A DNA stretch of 64,000 bases from Candidatus Zymogenaceae bacterium (GTDB taxonomy: Bacteria; Desulfobacterota; Zymogenia; Zymogenales; Zymogenaceae). The stretch is from the NCBI GenBank assembly GCA_016931225.1, contig JAFGFE010000018.1, forward strand, positions 124,001 through 188,000, in the 5' to 3' direction. Below are positions 1 to 7,871 of the stretch, one piece after another. Numbering within the stretch: position 1 is the first letter of the stretch; the number at the start of each line of letters is the position of its first letter. Both the position numbers and the translations under genes were made by a program. The notes beneath the pieces are model-generated. The model worked only from the letters and a program-made list of their open reading frames with translations. It was not told the origin of the DNA and searched no databases.

Positions 1-799
1 CGCCCGAGGCGTCGTTATAGATGAAAAGCGCCGTGTTCTCCCCGGAGAAAAACCTCGGTTCGGAAAAGCCGACCGGCGCCCCCGCCGGGGGGACTTCATC
101 CAGGGTGCCGGTTTTGATCACGGTTTTTTCGCCGAATCCCGAGCCGGTCAGCTCGATTTTCGATAGAGACGACTCCATTTCCACGGTTTCCACCATCAGT
201 ATCGTCTTCCCGTCCGGGGAGATGTCCATATCCGACACCGATCCCTTTTGAGAAAACCGCACCCGAAAGCCAGCGGGATCGTCCGACGGACGTGCGGCGA
301 TCGTCACGCCGCCGCCTGTGAGATACGCAAGGATCGTTCCGTCCCCGGACCAGCGGGGGGCGGTTCCCGGCCCCAAGTCCGCGATCACCGTGCCTTCCGG
401 ATCGATAACGAGCACGCGGTCCTCGTCAAGGGTCTGGACCACGGCGATGGCGTCACCGGTGGGGGAGATTTCAAAATCGGTGATGTTCGTGGTCACATCC
501 CGCGGCTTCCCCTCGTCGATGTCGTAGTATCTCAGCTTTGCGTAATTATCGATAAAGTAGACACCCTCGCCCACCGTATCCCAGGCGACAAAGACGCCCT
601 TTGCCGCCTTCTCGGTGAATTCACCCTTGAAGTCGGAGAAGTAGATGGTTCCGTCGTTGATGAATACCACGTCATAGTCGTCGGGGGTAAAAAACGTCTC
701 TTCATCCTTCCGTAAGAACAGGAAGTAGATGATAAAAAAGATGGCGAAAAAAATGATGGTCGTCACCATGAACTGGGACGTCTTGTTCTGATTACTCAT
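1..799 (-). CDS. Membrane-anchored TolB/WD40-like beta-propeller protein (partial, 3' end outside window)
   Basis: Reading leftward from an ATG at 799, the frame stays open to the window edge (about 266 residues seen). It is preceded by AAGGAGAA at a 5-7 base spacing. Residues about 9-29 are a strongly hydrophobic segment after a short polar start (MSNQNKTSQ), which suggests an N-terminal membrane anchor. The rest is a series of beta-rich repeats with motifs such as DFEISPTGDAIAVV and MDISPDGKTILMV, typical of TolB or WD40-like propeller blades. The gene is transcribed divergently from the helicase gene. Specific function is unknown; such proteins often act as periplasmic scaffolds. The C-terminus cannot be judged. 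Confidence 0.75.
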   Translation of the reverse strand, partial: MSNQNKTSQFMVTTIIFFAIFFIIYFLFLRKDEETFFTPDDYDVVFINDGTIYFSDFKGEFTEKAAKGVFVAWDTVGEGVYFIDNYAKLRYYDIDEGKPRDVTTNITDFEISPTGDAIAVVQTLDEDRVLVIDPEGTVIADLGPGTAPRWSGDGTILAYLTGGGVTIAARPSDDPAGFRVRFSQKGSVSDMDISPDGKTILMVETVEMESSLSKIELTGSGFGEKTVIKTGTLDEVPPAGAPVGFSEPRFFSGENTALFIYNDASG

Positions 800-838
800 G
801 CCGTTCTCCTTTGTGAGAAACCGGGGTGGAGGTAATAC

Positions 839-867
839 ATTATATACTTGCGTTTCCGCCCCGATAC
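839..867 (-). promoter_or_regulatory. Possible promoter for the propeller gene
   Basis: On the minus strand a perfect TATAAT -10 box lies at 844-839, about 40 bases upstream of the ATG at 799. The -35 region is poor, so only the -10 box is convincing. It sits in the 177-base divergent region 800-976, where I found no clear promoter for the helicase gene. Confidence 0.35.
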
Positions 868-976
868 GGATATCCTGAATAGAGAGTGTCGGTGCCCTCG
901 TTTTGTTTTACACGGGATTCTTCGCCCGTTTCATTGATTCTTTGTATATACCACCATCAATCCGGATAAGTCAATA

Positions 977-2998
977 GTGACAACAATTCCCGAGGAGAGC
1001 CGGGACACCCGCGCGGAGCCGGGCATCGAGGAGATTTTTGGAGACGACGGCGCTTTGTCCGCGGTTCTGGAAAGATACGAGTTTCGAGACGGCCAATTGA
1101 CCATGTCCCGGGCCGTGCGGGACGCTCTTGTGGATCGGGAATGTCTGATGGTGGAGGCCGGTACGGGTACCGGCAAAACTCTTGCCTACCTGGCCCCGGC
1201 CGTGCTGTCGGGCAGAAAGGTGGTCGTCTCCACGGCCACGAAAAACCTCCAGGACCAGATAATCAATCAGGACGTGCCCCTGCTTTCCGATATTCTGGAC
1301 AGGCCGGTGACCGCCGTACACCTGAAGGGACGGCGAAATTATCTCTGTCTGCGTCACTACGACCGATTCATCCGCCAGGGCACCTTTTCATTCAAGGACG
1401 ACGCCCTGCTCTTTCGCACAGTCGAAAAATGGGTTCAGACCACCCAAACCGGGGACCGGGCGGAGATCGACCGGCTCCCGGATTCCTACACCCCCTGGAA
1501 CGAAATATGCTCCACCGCGGACACCTGCACGGGCGCAAATTGCCCCCACCATGAGCGGTGTTTCGTGATGAAAAGGCGCCGGGAGGCGAGGGAGGCGGAC
1601 CTGGTGGTGGTCAACCACTATCTCTTTTTCGCGGACCTCATGATCAAGCACCTGGGGGGGATGGGTATCATCCCGGAGCATGATGCGGTGATCTTCGACG
1701 AGGCCCACCATCTTGAGGATGTTTGTGCCGCCTATTTCGGGTGCTCCCTCTCCCGGTTTCGTATCGACGAGCTGATGAGAGACCTGCTTCGGGAAATGGG
1801 TCACGAAGGAGTGGTCGATGAACGGGTCGCCGGGGCCGCGGAAAAGCTGACCGGCGCCTCGAACACGTTTTTCGGTGACATTCACCGCAGGCTGTTTCAA
1901 TCCCGGGGCGAGGGAAGGGTGCGCATGCGCCGGGGGTTCTTCTCGAAGGAGGACGCGCAAAACGCGGTCCAACTCAGGGAGCGTCTCACCCTCCTGTCCG
2001 ACCGGGTCAGCGGCCTTAACACCGATTCCGAGGGGATCCTCTCCATCTCCCGGCGGGCCGATGAGCTGGCGGCGGATCTGGACACCTTCTTCTCGCCGCC
2101 GGACTCGGACACCGTGTACTGGTGCGAGGTCAGGGGGCATGGGCTGTTTTTGATGGCCACGCCCATTGACTCGGGGAAGGTCCTCCGGGAGACCCTCTAC
2201 CCGGCGCTGGACACCCTGGTCTTTACATCGGCGACCCTCACCGTCGGCGGTGAATTCGATTTCTTCGCCCGGAGCGTGGGGCTCTGGGAATCGACGGATG
2301 ACGCGTCAAGTGATGCGATTTATGAGAAGACCCGGGGCGTTCGTATCGCCGGCGGCTTCGATCTGTCGCGTCAGGCCCTCCTGTGCATTCCCCGGGGGCT
2401 GCCTGAGCCCTCGCATCCGTCATTCATTCCCCGGATATCCTCCCTTGCCGAGCGGCTCATCACGGCCTCTCAAGGGAAAGCGCTTGTTCTGTGCACCAGC
2501 TTCAAGAACATGAACGAGATGTATCGGGAATTATCGGAGCGGCTTTCCATGCCGGTGTTTGTGCAGGGGGAGGCGCCGAAGCCCGTGCTTTTGGATGCAT
2601 TTCGCACCGACGTGGAGTCTGTGCTGTGCGCCACGTCATCCTTCTGGGAGGGGGTCGACGTTCCGGGGGAGGCCCTTTCCTTGGTGATCATCGACAAGCT
2701 CCCGTTCGATTCCCCCTCAGATCCGATCATCCAGGCCAGGGGCGAGTATCTGTCCATGATGGGGAGAAATCCCTTCTATACCTATCAGATTCCACGGGCG
2801 GTCATCGCCCTGAGGCAGGGATTGGGAAGGCTCATCCGCAGCGCATCCGATCGGGGGGCGCTGTGCGTGTTCGACTCCCGGCTGTATACCCGCACGTACG
2901 GGACACTGTTTCTGAACAGCCTTTCCGATTACCGTATTACGGACAGACCCGAAGATGTCGAGGAGTTTTTCACTTCGGGGGACGGGGAAAATCCTTGA
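977..2998 (+). CDS. dinG: DinG-family ATP-dependent DNA helicase (XPD-like, iron-sulfur)
   Basis: This is a 673-residue superfamily 2 helicase of the DinG/YoaA type, expected to unwind 5'-tailed DNA, forks, D-loops or R-loops during repair. Walker A is AGTGTGKT at residues 61-68 and the DEAH box is at 241-244. A QGLGRLIRS motif VI lies near the C-terminus. Cysteines at 124, 184, 189 and 195 give a C-x59-C-x4-C-x5-C pattern matching the [4Fe-4S] domain of DinG and XPD helicases. There is no N-terminal exonuclease domain, unlike the Firmicutes form. The start is a GTG at 977 with a weak ribosome-binding site; a later ATG at 1103 would remove conserved sequence. The next operon's promoter overlaps its stop codon. 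Confidence 0.93.
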   Translation: MTTIPEESRDTRAEPGIEEIFGDDGALSAVLERYEFRDGQLTMSRAVRDALVDRECLMVEAGTGTGKTLAYLAPAVLSGRKVVVSTATKNLQDQIINQDVPLLSDILDRPVTAVHLKGRRNYLCLRHYDRFIRQGTFSFKDDALLFRTVEKWVQTTQTGDRAEIDRLPDSYTPWNEICSTADTCTGANCPHHERCFVMKRRREAREADLVVVNHYLFFADLMIKHLGGMGIIPEHDAVIFDEAHHLEDVCAAYFGCSLSRFRIDELMRDLLREMGHEGVVDERVAGAAEKLTGASNTFFGDIHRRLFQSRGEGRVRMRRGFFSKEDAQNAVQLRERLTLLSDRVSGLNTDSEGILSISRRADELAADLDTFFSPPDSDTVYWCEVRGHGLFLMATPIDSGKVLRETLYPALDTLVFTSATLTVGGEFDFFARSVGLWESTDDASSDAIYEKTRGVRIAGGFDLSRQALLCIPRGLPEPSHPSFIPRISSLAERLITASQGKALVLCTSFKNMNEMYRELSERLSMPVFVQGEAPKPVLLDAFRTDVESVLCATSSFWEGVDVPGEALSLVIIDKLPFDSPSDPIIQARGEYLSMMGRNPFYTYQIPRAVIALRQGLGRLIRSASDRGALCVFDSRLYTRTYGTLFLNSLSDYRITDRPEDVEEFFTSGDGENP

Positions 2999-3023
2999 CT
3001 GATGAGCACAAAAATATTATAAG
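2995..3023 (+). promoter_or_regulatory. Strong sigma-70-type promoter for the GTPase-chemosensory operon
   Basis: TTGACT (2995-3000), a 17-base spacer and TATAAG (3018-3023) give five of six consensus bases in each box at ideal spacing. The -35 box overlaps the dinG stop codon. It predicts transcription starting near 3030, about 270 bases before the GTPase start codon, so the mRNA would have a long leader. Confidence 0.75.
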
Positions 3024-3302
3024 TTAAGTCAAATGAATCAAAAACAGTCAGTAAACGATAAAATATGAAGATATGCTTCAAATAATGTGGAGCATGTTTC
3101 TCTATATGGGGTAAAAAAAGCAAGAAAGAAAAGTCCTGTTGCCCGGTTTTCACACGGAAGATATGTTACCTCTGGAGCTGGTACACTTACCGGTATATTT
3201 TCGGCGTAAACCAAAAGGAGCTGCAAGAACGTCCTGTATGCTGTGGATGTCCGGCGGCGAAGATATTGATACATCGAGAGAAACGGGTGGTGGAGGTGTG
3301 AT
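3024..3302 (+). other. Long 5' leader of the chemosensory operon, with a possible small coding sequence
   Basis: This region of about 280 bases is richer in A+T than its surroundings and has no long gene. One reading frame of 47 codons runs from an ATG at 3163 (behind GGAAG) to a TGA at 3304-3306. Its stop overlaps the GTPase ATG at 3303 as ATGA, an arrangement typical of translational coupling. Its predicted product (starting MLPLELVHLPVY) resembles nothing I know and its codon use is not convincing. I see no recognisable c-di-GMP riboswitch or other known RNA element. Confidence 0.35.
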
Positions 3303-3815
3303 ATGAGTAGAAAAAAGGTTGTGGTAACCGGTCCCTTCAACAGCGGCAAAACCCAGTTTATCAAAACACTCAGCGAAATAGCTGTGGTCAGCACAGAAAA
3401 GAAGGTAACCGTCGCCGACCTTGCCGCCATAAAATCCGAGACGACCGTCGCCATGGACTTCGGCAAGGTGACCAGGGGTGACGATAAGATATATCTCTTT
3501 GGAACGCCGGGCCAGCAACAGCTCCAGATTATGTGGGAAGTGCTGACCGAAAATATGCTCGGATTCATCGTCATCGTCGATTCCACAGACACCCGACGAT
3601 TCAAGGAGGCGAAAGATATCATCAAGTTTTTCTCGGATATTCTCGAAGAGCCGTTTGTTGTGGCGGCCAACAAGCAGGATAAAGAGGACGCGGTGTCTCT
3701 GGATATCCTGAAAAAGGATCTGGACCTGTCGGACGACACGGTAATTCTACCCTGTAATGCAACCGACAAAAAAAGTGCACAATCGGTGTTAAACGCGCTG
3801 ATTGGGCGTCTCTAA
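3303..3815 (+). CDS. Small Ras/Arf-like GTPase (COG2229 type)
   Basis: This 170-residue protein has a P-loop GPFNSGKT (residues 10-17) and an NKQD guanine-specificity motif (123-126). The switch-II position reads FGTPGQ (66-71) rather than the canonical DxxG, a feature of bacterial small GTPases related to MglA. The next gene encodes a Roadblock protein, the usual partner or GTPase-activating protein of such GTPases. The pair probably forms a polarity or motility switch acting with the downstream chemosensory genes; this is inference. The ATG follows GGAGGTG with good spacing. It is the first substantial gene of the operon after the leader. Confidence 0.87.
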   Translation: MSRKKVVVTGPFNSGKTQFIKTLSEIAVVSTEKKVTVADLAAIKSETTVAMDFGKVTRGDDKIYLFGTPGQQQLQIMWEVLTENMLGFIVIVDSTDTRRFKEAKDIIKFFSDILEEPFVVAANKQDKEDAVSLDILKKDLDLSDDTVILPCNATDKKSAQSVLNALIGRL

Positions 3816-3836
3816 TGTCCCTGATGAGGTTTACTC

Positions 3837-4214
3837 GTGACGACATATAAAGTCGAAAAGCTTACACAGATAATATCGGAATTGCACACGGGCATTTCCG
3901 GTGTCGATGCGGTGGTGCTTGAGACCTACGAGGGACTTGTCCTTGCCTCAACGCTTCCCACAAGCCTCGAGGAGGAGATCATCGCCGCCGTGTCTTCCAA
4001 CACCCAGAGTGTGGTGAACCGGGCGGTTCGGGAAATTAAACATGGAAAGAATCACAACACACTTATCATCAATTCCGATGGACAGATCATACTGACGGAC
4101 ATTGATGGAAAGGCGCTGTTGACGGTTATTGCGAAACGTACTGCGAATCTCGGCCTTATTTCCATAATGAGCAGACGGGTTGCCGACGATTTGAAGGAGG
4201 TGCTGCCCTTCTGA
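3837..4214 (+). CDS. Roadblock/LC7-domain protein, probable regulator of the adjacent GTPase
   Basis: This is a single Roadblock/LC7 domain of 125 residues, the family that includes MglB. It shows the alternating beta-alpha pattern and segments such as GVDAVVLETYEGLVLAS and HNTLIINSDGQIILTDI. The start is a GTG at 3837 after a CTGATGAGGT ribosome-binding region, 21 bases past the GTPase stop. Members dimerise and either activate a Ras-like GTPase or scaffold it on the membrane. The gene ends in a strong AAGGAGGT (4194-4201) that must serve cheR. Family assignment is firm; action on the neighbouring GTPase is inferred from adjacency. Confidence 0.85.
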   Translation: MTTYKVEKLTQIISELHTGISGVDAVVLETYEGLVLASTLPTSLEEEIIAAVSSNTQSVVNRAVREIKHGKNHNTLIINSDGQIILTDIDGKALLTVIAKRTANLGLISIMSRRVADDLKEVLPF

Positions 4215-4249
4215 TTGAATCCGACGCCAATACACCCGGCGGCTCGGGA

Positions 4250-5077
4250 TTGCTCGACGATCTGCGGATTTCGGTCAGATCGCTCGCCAGGCTCAAGGAG
4301 CTTCTGTACACGCGGTCGAATATCAACATGAACATCTACAAGGATGTCTATGTGAAGCGTCGGCTTCGAGTGCGGATGCGGGCCAAAAATTGCACGGACG
4401 TCGACGAGTATCTCGATCTGGCGGAACGGGACAAGGATGAATACAAACGGCTGCTCAATGCGCTGACGGTGAATGTCACCAGATTTTTTAGAAACAAGGA
4501 AACCTTCGACAACATCAGAAGGATCGTAGTCCCCGAGATCGTACAAAACAGGGAACATCGGGGCGATACAAAAATAAACATATTGAGTGTCGGCTGTTCC
4601 ACGGGAGAAGAGCCGTATAGCGTCGCAATTTGTTTTCTGGAATACTTCAAAAAAATAAACGGGAGATTTGATCTGAGGATAATCGGAACCGATGTCGACA
4701 AACGGGCGCTGTTTTATGCAATCAAGGGGATCTATCCGCCCGAGCGGATGTCGGGAATGTCATCGAACCTGATCGAAGACTATTTTGTTAAGGTTGACGC
4801 GGGCTATCAGGTGACACCGGAATTGAAGAAATCGGTTCTTTTTATCAAGAAAGATGTGCTTAAACAGAGGGTCCATAGACGGTTTGACCTGATTCTGGCC
4901 CGCAACATCCTGATTTACTTCTCCCGAAGATACCAGGAAATGTTGGAAACCGGATTTCATCGGCAACTGGTTGATGGAGGTTATCTTATCCTGGGGAGAA
5001 CCGAATCGCTTGTCGGTCGGGGACGGCATCTTTTTAGAACGGTGAGTATCCCTGACAGAATTTACCAAAAAGTGTAA
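4250..5077 (+). CDS. cheR: Chemoreceptor glutamate methyltransferase CheR
   Basis: CheR uses S-adenosylmethionine to methylate glutamates on the chemoreceptor. The protein has the helical N-terminal CheR domain and the SAM-binding loop SVGCSTGEEPYSVA. It also has GTDVD and the LARNILIYF motif of the catalytic domain. The listed start is TTG at 4250, which has no good ribosome-binding site. The strong AAGGAGGT at 4194-4201 fits better with an in-frame CTG at 4211 or ATT at 4214, the latter overlapping the Roadblock stop as TGATT. The true N-terminus may therefore be 12-13 residues longer. No TPR extension is present. Confidence 0.92.
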   Translation: MLDDLRISVRSLARLKELLYTRSNINMNIYKDVYVKRRLRVRMRAKNCTDVDEYLDLAERDKDEYKRLLNALTVNVTRFFRNKETFDNIRRIVVPEIVQNREHRGDTKINILSVGCSTGEEPYSVAICFLEYFKKINGRFDLRIIGTDVDKRALFYAIKGIYPPERMSGMSSNLIEDYFVKVDAGYQVTPELKKSVLFIKKDVLKQRVHRRFDLILARNILIYFSRRYQEMLETGFHRQLVDGGYLILGRTESLVGRGRHLFRTVSIPDRIYQKV

Positions 5078-5138
5078 CAATATCCCTTTAAAATTTGCCT
5101 CCATTGGTGTACTATAAAGTAAAACGGGAGGACCTGTA

Positions 5139-6422
5139 ATGAGAATAGAGATCGGCTACAAGTTTATTCTTGGATTCCTGCTGGTCATTCTTGCCTCCGT
5201 CATCGTTACTCAGATTGTTGATCTCCTCAACATCGTCGATGATGATTTACTTCAGCGCATGATTTCGGCGTTGATGTCCATTTGTATCGGGCTTGTATTA
5301 GGATGGCTGTTTACCAAGGGATTCACCGGAGATTTCCGCGAACTGACCAATACGACCGAAATAATCAGCCAGGGAGATTTGAGCCGGTATATCGATATCT
5401 CGGCCAAGAAAATATTTCCCGATGAGACGGTGGACCTGGCCAACGCCATTAATCGAATGTTAGGAAACCTGAGAGAGCTTGTCGGACACATCAAAAGTAC
5501 CGCATCCAACGTATCCGATTCCGCCCAGTCGCTTTCCACTTCGGCGGAGGAAATTAATGCATCCACCGAGGAAATTGCATCAACAATCGAACAGGTCTCC
5601 CGAGGTGCGGAGCACCAGGCCGAAATGGTCGAAACGACGTCCGGAATCATCAAGGAAATTGCGGGCAACATAGAAAAGGTTGCCGGCACGGCGCGGGAGC
5701 TTTCCCAGACCTCGGATAAGAGCCAGGAGGAGGCACGCAACGCCGGAGAGATGGTGGACAACGCCATGGAGCGAATGATGGCGGTGCTGGAGGACATGGA
5801 GAAAATCGGCATGGACATGCTCAGATTTTCGGAACAGGCCAGGGAAATCGGGAAGATTGTCGAGGTGATCAGCGGCGTGGCCCAGCAGACGAATCTTTTA
5901 GCTCTTAATGCCACCATCGAGGCGGCCCGGGCCGGCGAATACGGCAGGGGATTCGCCGTGGTCGCGGACGAGATCAGAAAGCTCTCCGAAAGCACCACGC
6001 GGTTCGCGGAGGAAATCACCGGGATCGTGAAAGTCATCCATGACAGCAGCGAAGAAACCATGACTGATGTTCGGGATGTCTTGAAAAACGTTCAGGACGG
6101 AAAGAACGTTATCAACTCGGCGGTCAACTCGCTGAACGGTGTTGTACGTATCGCACTGGATTCACTGCATGAACTCAACCGGATTTCAACGCTGACTCAG
6201 GAGCAGTCCTTCGGCGCAGAGAAAATGGTCAAGGCGGTGGATGAAATCGCCCGAGTAGCCGAAGACAACGCCGCCGCAACCGAGGAAGTATCCGCCGCCA
6301 CTGAGGAGCAGACCGCTTCGATGGAGGAGATGGCGTCAGCCGCCCAGGAATTATCGGATACGGCCGATCGATTGAAAAGTATAGTCAACTCCTTCAAGCT
6401 CGATCCGGAATTGGAGGTGTAG
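5139..6422 (+). CDS. Methyl-accepting chemotaxis protein without a periplasmic sensor domain
   Basis: The 427-residue receptor has two membrane segments (about 7-27 and 40-60) joined by only about 12 residues, so there is no extracytoplasmic ligand domain. A HAMP linker (about 61-115) and a long helical signalling domain follow. The highly conserved hairpin tip ([20 protein letters not shown]) lies around residues 247-270. Possible methylation sites with paired Glu/Gln residues flank it. It starts at ATG 5139 after GGGAGGACC. It probably senses membrane state, an interacting protein or a cytoplasmic cue and signals to the CheA-CheW pair in the same operon. Family is certain; the stimulus is unknown. 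Confidence 0.93.
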   Translation: MRIEIGYKFILGFLLVILASVIVTQIVDLLNIVDDDLLQRMISALMSICIGLVLGWLFTKGFTGDFRELTNTTEIISQGDLSRYIDISAKKIFPDETVDLANAINRMLGNLRELVGHIKSTASNVSDSAQSLSTSAEEINASTEEIASTIEQVSRGAEHQAEMVETTSGIIKEIAGNIEKVAGTARELSQTSDKSQEEARNAGEMVDNAMERMMAVLEDMEKIGMDMLRFSEQAREIGKIVEVISGVAQQTNLLALNATIEAARAGEYGRGFAVVADEIRKLSESTTRFAEEITGIVKVIHDSSEETMTDVRDVLKNVQDGKNVINSAVNSLNGVVRIALDSLHELNRISTLTQEQSFGAEKMVKAVDEIARVAEDNAAATEEVSAATEEQTASMEEMASAAQELSDTADRLKSIVNSFKLDPELEV

Positions 6423-6426
6423 TGGC

Positions 6427-6912
6427 ATGGCCGAGGTGGAAACTCCAAGGCTTGTCCGTGCGCAGGGTCAGATCATCCTGTTTCGGGTGGGAAAGGAAAT
6501 TTACGCCATCGACATTAGAAAAGTGGAACGGATCGCCGACCTGCAGCCGATTACCAGAGTTCCTCGGGCGCCGGGGTTTGTTCGAGGGATCATGAACCTT
6601 GCGGGCAGCATCATCACCATGATCGATGTCGACAAGGTACTCGGCCTTGAGGATGAATCGCAGATCGACCAGGTTATCTTGCTGGAGCATGCGGGCATGA
6701 ACCTGGGGCTGGTTACCGGTCAAACAACCGACGTATTGAGCGTTGATGAGGAGTTTCTTTCCGGCGATACGATGCTCAGAGATGAAAACAAGGGAGAGAT
6801 TTTCGTTTCTTCTGTTTTTACCGAAGGAGATAGGATAATCAATTTGCTGGATGTGGATAAATTGGTACATTATGTGGAAACCTCGTTTAACGTGATGAGC
6901 TATGAGTTATAA
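6427..6912 (+). CDS. cheW: Chemotaxis coupling protein CheW
   Basis: CheW links the receptor to the CheA kinase. This 161-residue protein is one CheW/SH3-like domain, with the segments LFRVGKEIYAIDIRKVERIAD and RVPRAPGFVRGIMNLAGSII that mark the family. It begins 4 bases after the MCP stop behind GGAGGTG. Its last 11 bases overlap the start of cheY, so the two are probably translationally coupled. No extra domain or truncation is seen. Confidence 0.93.
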   Translation: MAEVETPRLVRAQGQIILFRVGKEIYAIDIRKVERIADLQPITRVPRAPGFVRGIMNLAGSIITMIDVDKVLGLEDESQIDQVILLEHAGMNLGLVTGQTTDVLSVDEEFLSGDTMLRDENKGEIFVSSVFTEGDRIINLLDVDKLVHYVETSFNVMSYEL

Positions 6913-7270
6913 AATATTGATTGTTGATGATGCGAATTTCATGCGCGTGATGCTGCGGGATGTTCTCACTTCCGAAGGATACGAAGTGGTAGGTGAAGCC
7001 AAAGACGGCGAGGAAGCGGTGGATCAGTACAAGAGATTGAAGCCGGATCTTGTCACGATGGATATTGTTATGCCCCTCAAGAGCGGCATCGATGCGGTCA
7101 AGGAAATAATCGATTTTGACCGCAACGCGAAAGTCATCATGTGCAGCGCGTTGGGCCAGGAGCCGTTGGTGGTGGAGGCGATAAACGCAGGCGCAAAGGA
7201 CTACATCGTCAAGCCGTTCGAGCCGGATAAAGTCATTGAGATGGTTAAAAAAGTAGCCGGTTTAAAGTAA
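6902..7270 (+). CDS. cheY: CheY-type single-domain response regulator
   Basis: This 122-residue receiver domain has the acidic pair VDDAN at residues 9-10 and the phosphoacceptor Asp54 in MDIVMP. The switch Ser/Thr is in MCSALG and the conserved lysine in YIVKPF. Like Bacillus and Thermotoga CheY it lacks any output domain. It would be phosphorylated by CheA and dephosphorylated by the CheC encoded downstream. Because the next gene is a CheB catalytic domain without its receiver, this CheY could also act as the detached regulatory half of CheB; that is speculation. The output, possibly the pilus motor, is unknown. Confidence 0.92.
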   Translation: MSYKILIVDDANFMRVMLRDVLTSEGYEVVGEAKDGEEAVDQYKRLKPDLVTMDIVMPLKSGIDAVKEIIDFDRNAKVIMCSALGQEPLVVEAINAGAKDYIVKPFEPDKVIEMVKKVAGLK

Positions 7271-7278
7271 GACGGGTA

Positions 7279-7869
7279 ATGGTCGAGGGGAAGCTGATCG
7301 TCATAGCGTCATCCACCGGTGGACCGAAAATACTGGTGGATATTTTTTCCCGTATAGATCATGTGCTGCCTGCATCAGTTATTGTTGTTCAGCATATGCT
7401 TCCCCGGTTTATCACGTCATTTGCTAATCGAATTAATAATGCGTCAAAAATGAATACCATCGTCGGTACCGATGGTCTGGCAATTGAGGAAGGGGTAATT
7501 ATCGTCGCCCCCGGTAAGCGTCATCTGGTTGTGGCGGAAGGAGAAGACGGGGATGCCCCCTTCCTGATTTTGCATGATGCGCCGCCGCATAAAGGCGTTA
7601 TTCCGGCCGCGGACTTTACCATGATATCCGCAGCGCGCATTTACAAGGCCGCGATGCTTGGTGTCATCATTACCGGCATGGGAAAAGACGGTACCGACGG
7701 ATTCGCCGCCGTCAAAGAAAACGGAGGGATGACCCTGGTACAGGACAGGGAGTCATCAGCGGTGTTCGGAATGCCCGGGGCCGCCATCAAGGCGGGGCTG
7801 GTTGATAAAGTACTTACCCCCGCCGAGATAGCCGAAGAGATTGTGAGATTTTCCTGGGAGGTTGATTAA
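7279..7869 (+). CDS. cheB: CheB methylesterase catalytic domain, lacking the receiver domain
   Basis: CheB removes methyl groups from, or deamidates, chemoreceptor side chains. The 196-residue product consists only of the esterase domain. The catalytic serine lies in ASSTGGP (Ser12), the histidine in QHMLPRF and the aspartate in TGMGKDG. Typical CheB proteins are about 350 residues with an N-terminal receiver; here that part is absent and a separate CheY ends 9 bases upstream. Activity may therefore be constitutive or controlled in trans. The ATG at 7279 has only a weak ribosome-binding site and could depend on coupling to cheY. Confidence 0.9.
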   Translation: MVEGKLIVIASSTGGPKILVDIFSRIDHVLPASVIVVQHMLPRFITSFANRINNASKMNTIVGTDGLAIEEGVIIVAPGKRHLVVAEGEDGDAPFLILHDAPPHKGVIPAADFTMISAARIYKAAMLGVIITGMGKDGTDGFAAVKENGGMTLVQDRESSAVFGMPGAAIKAGLVDKVLTPAEIAEEIVRFSWEVD

Positions 7870-7871
7870 CC

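Noticed and set aside
3024-3302. A c-di-GMP or other riboswitch in the chemosensory leader
   Set aside because: The conserved core bases of the GEMM motif are not present and no other known aptamer pattern could be recognised.
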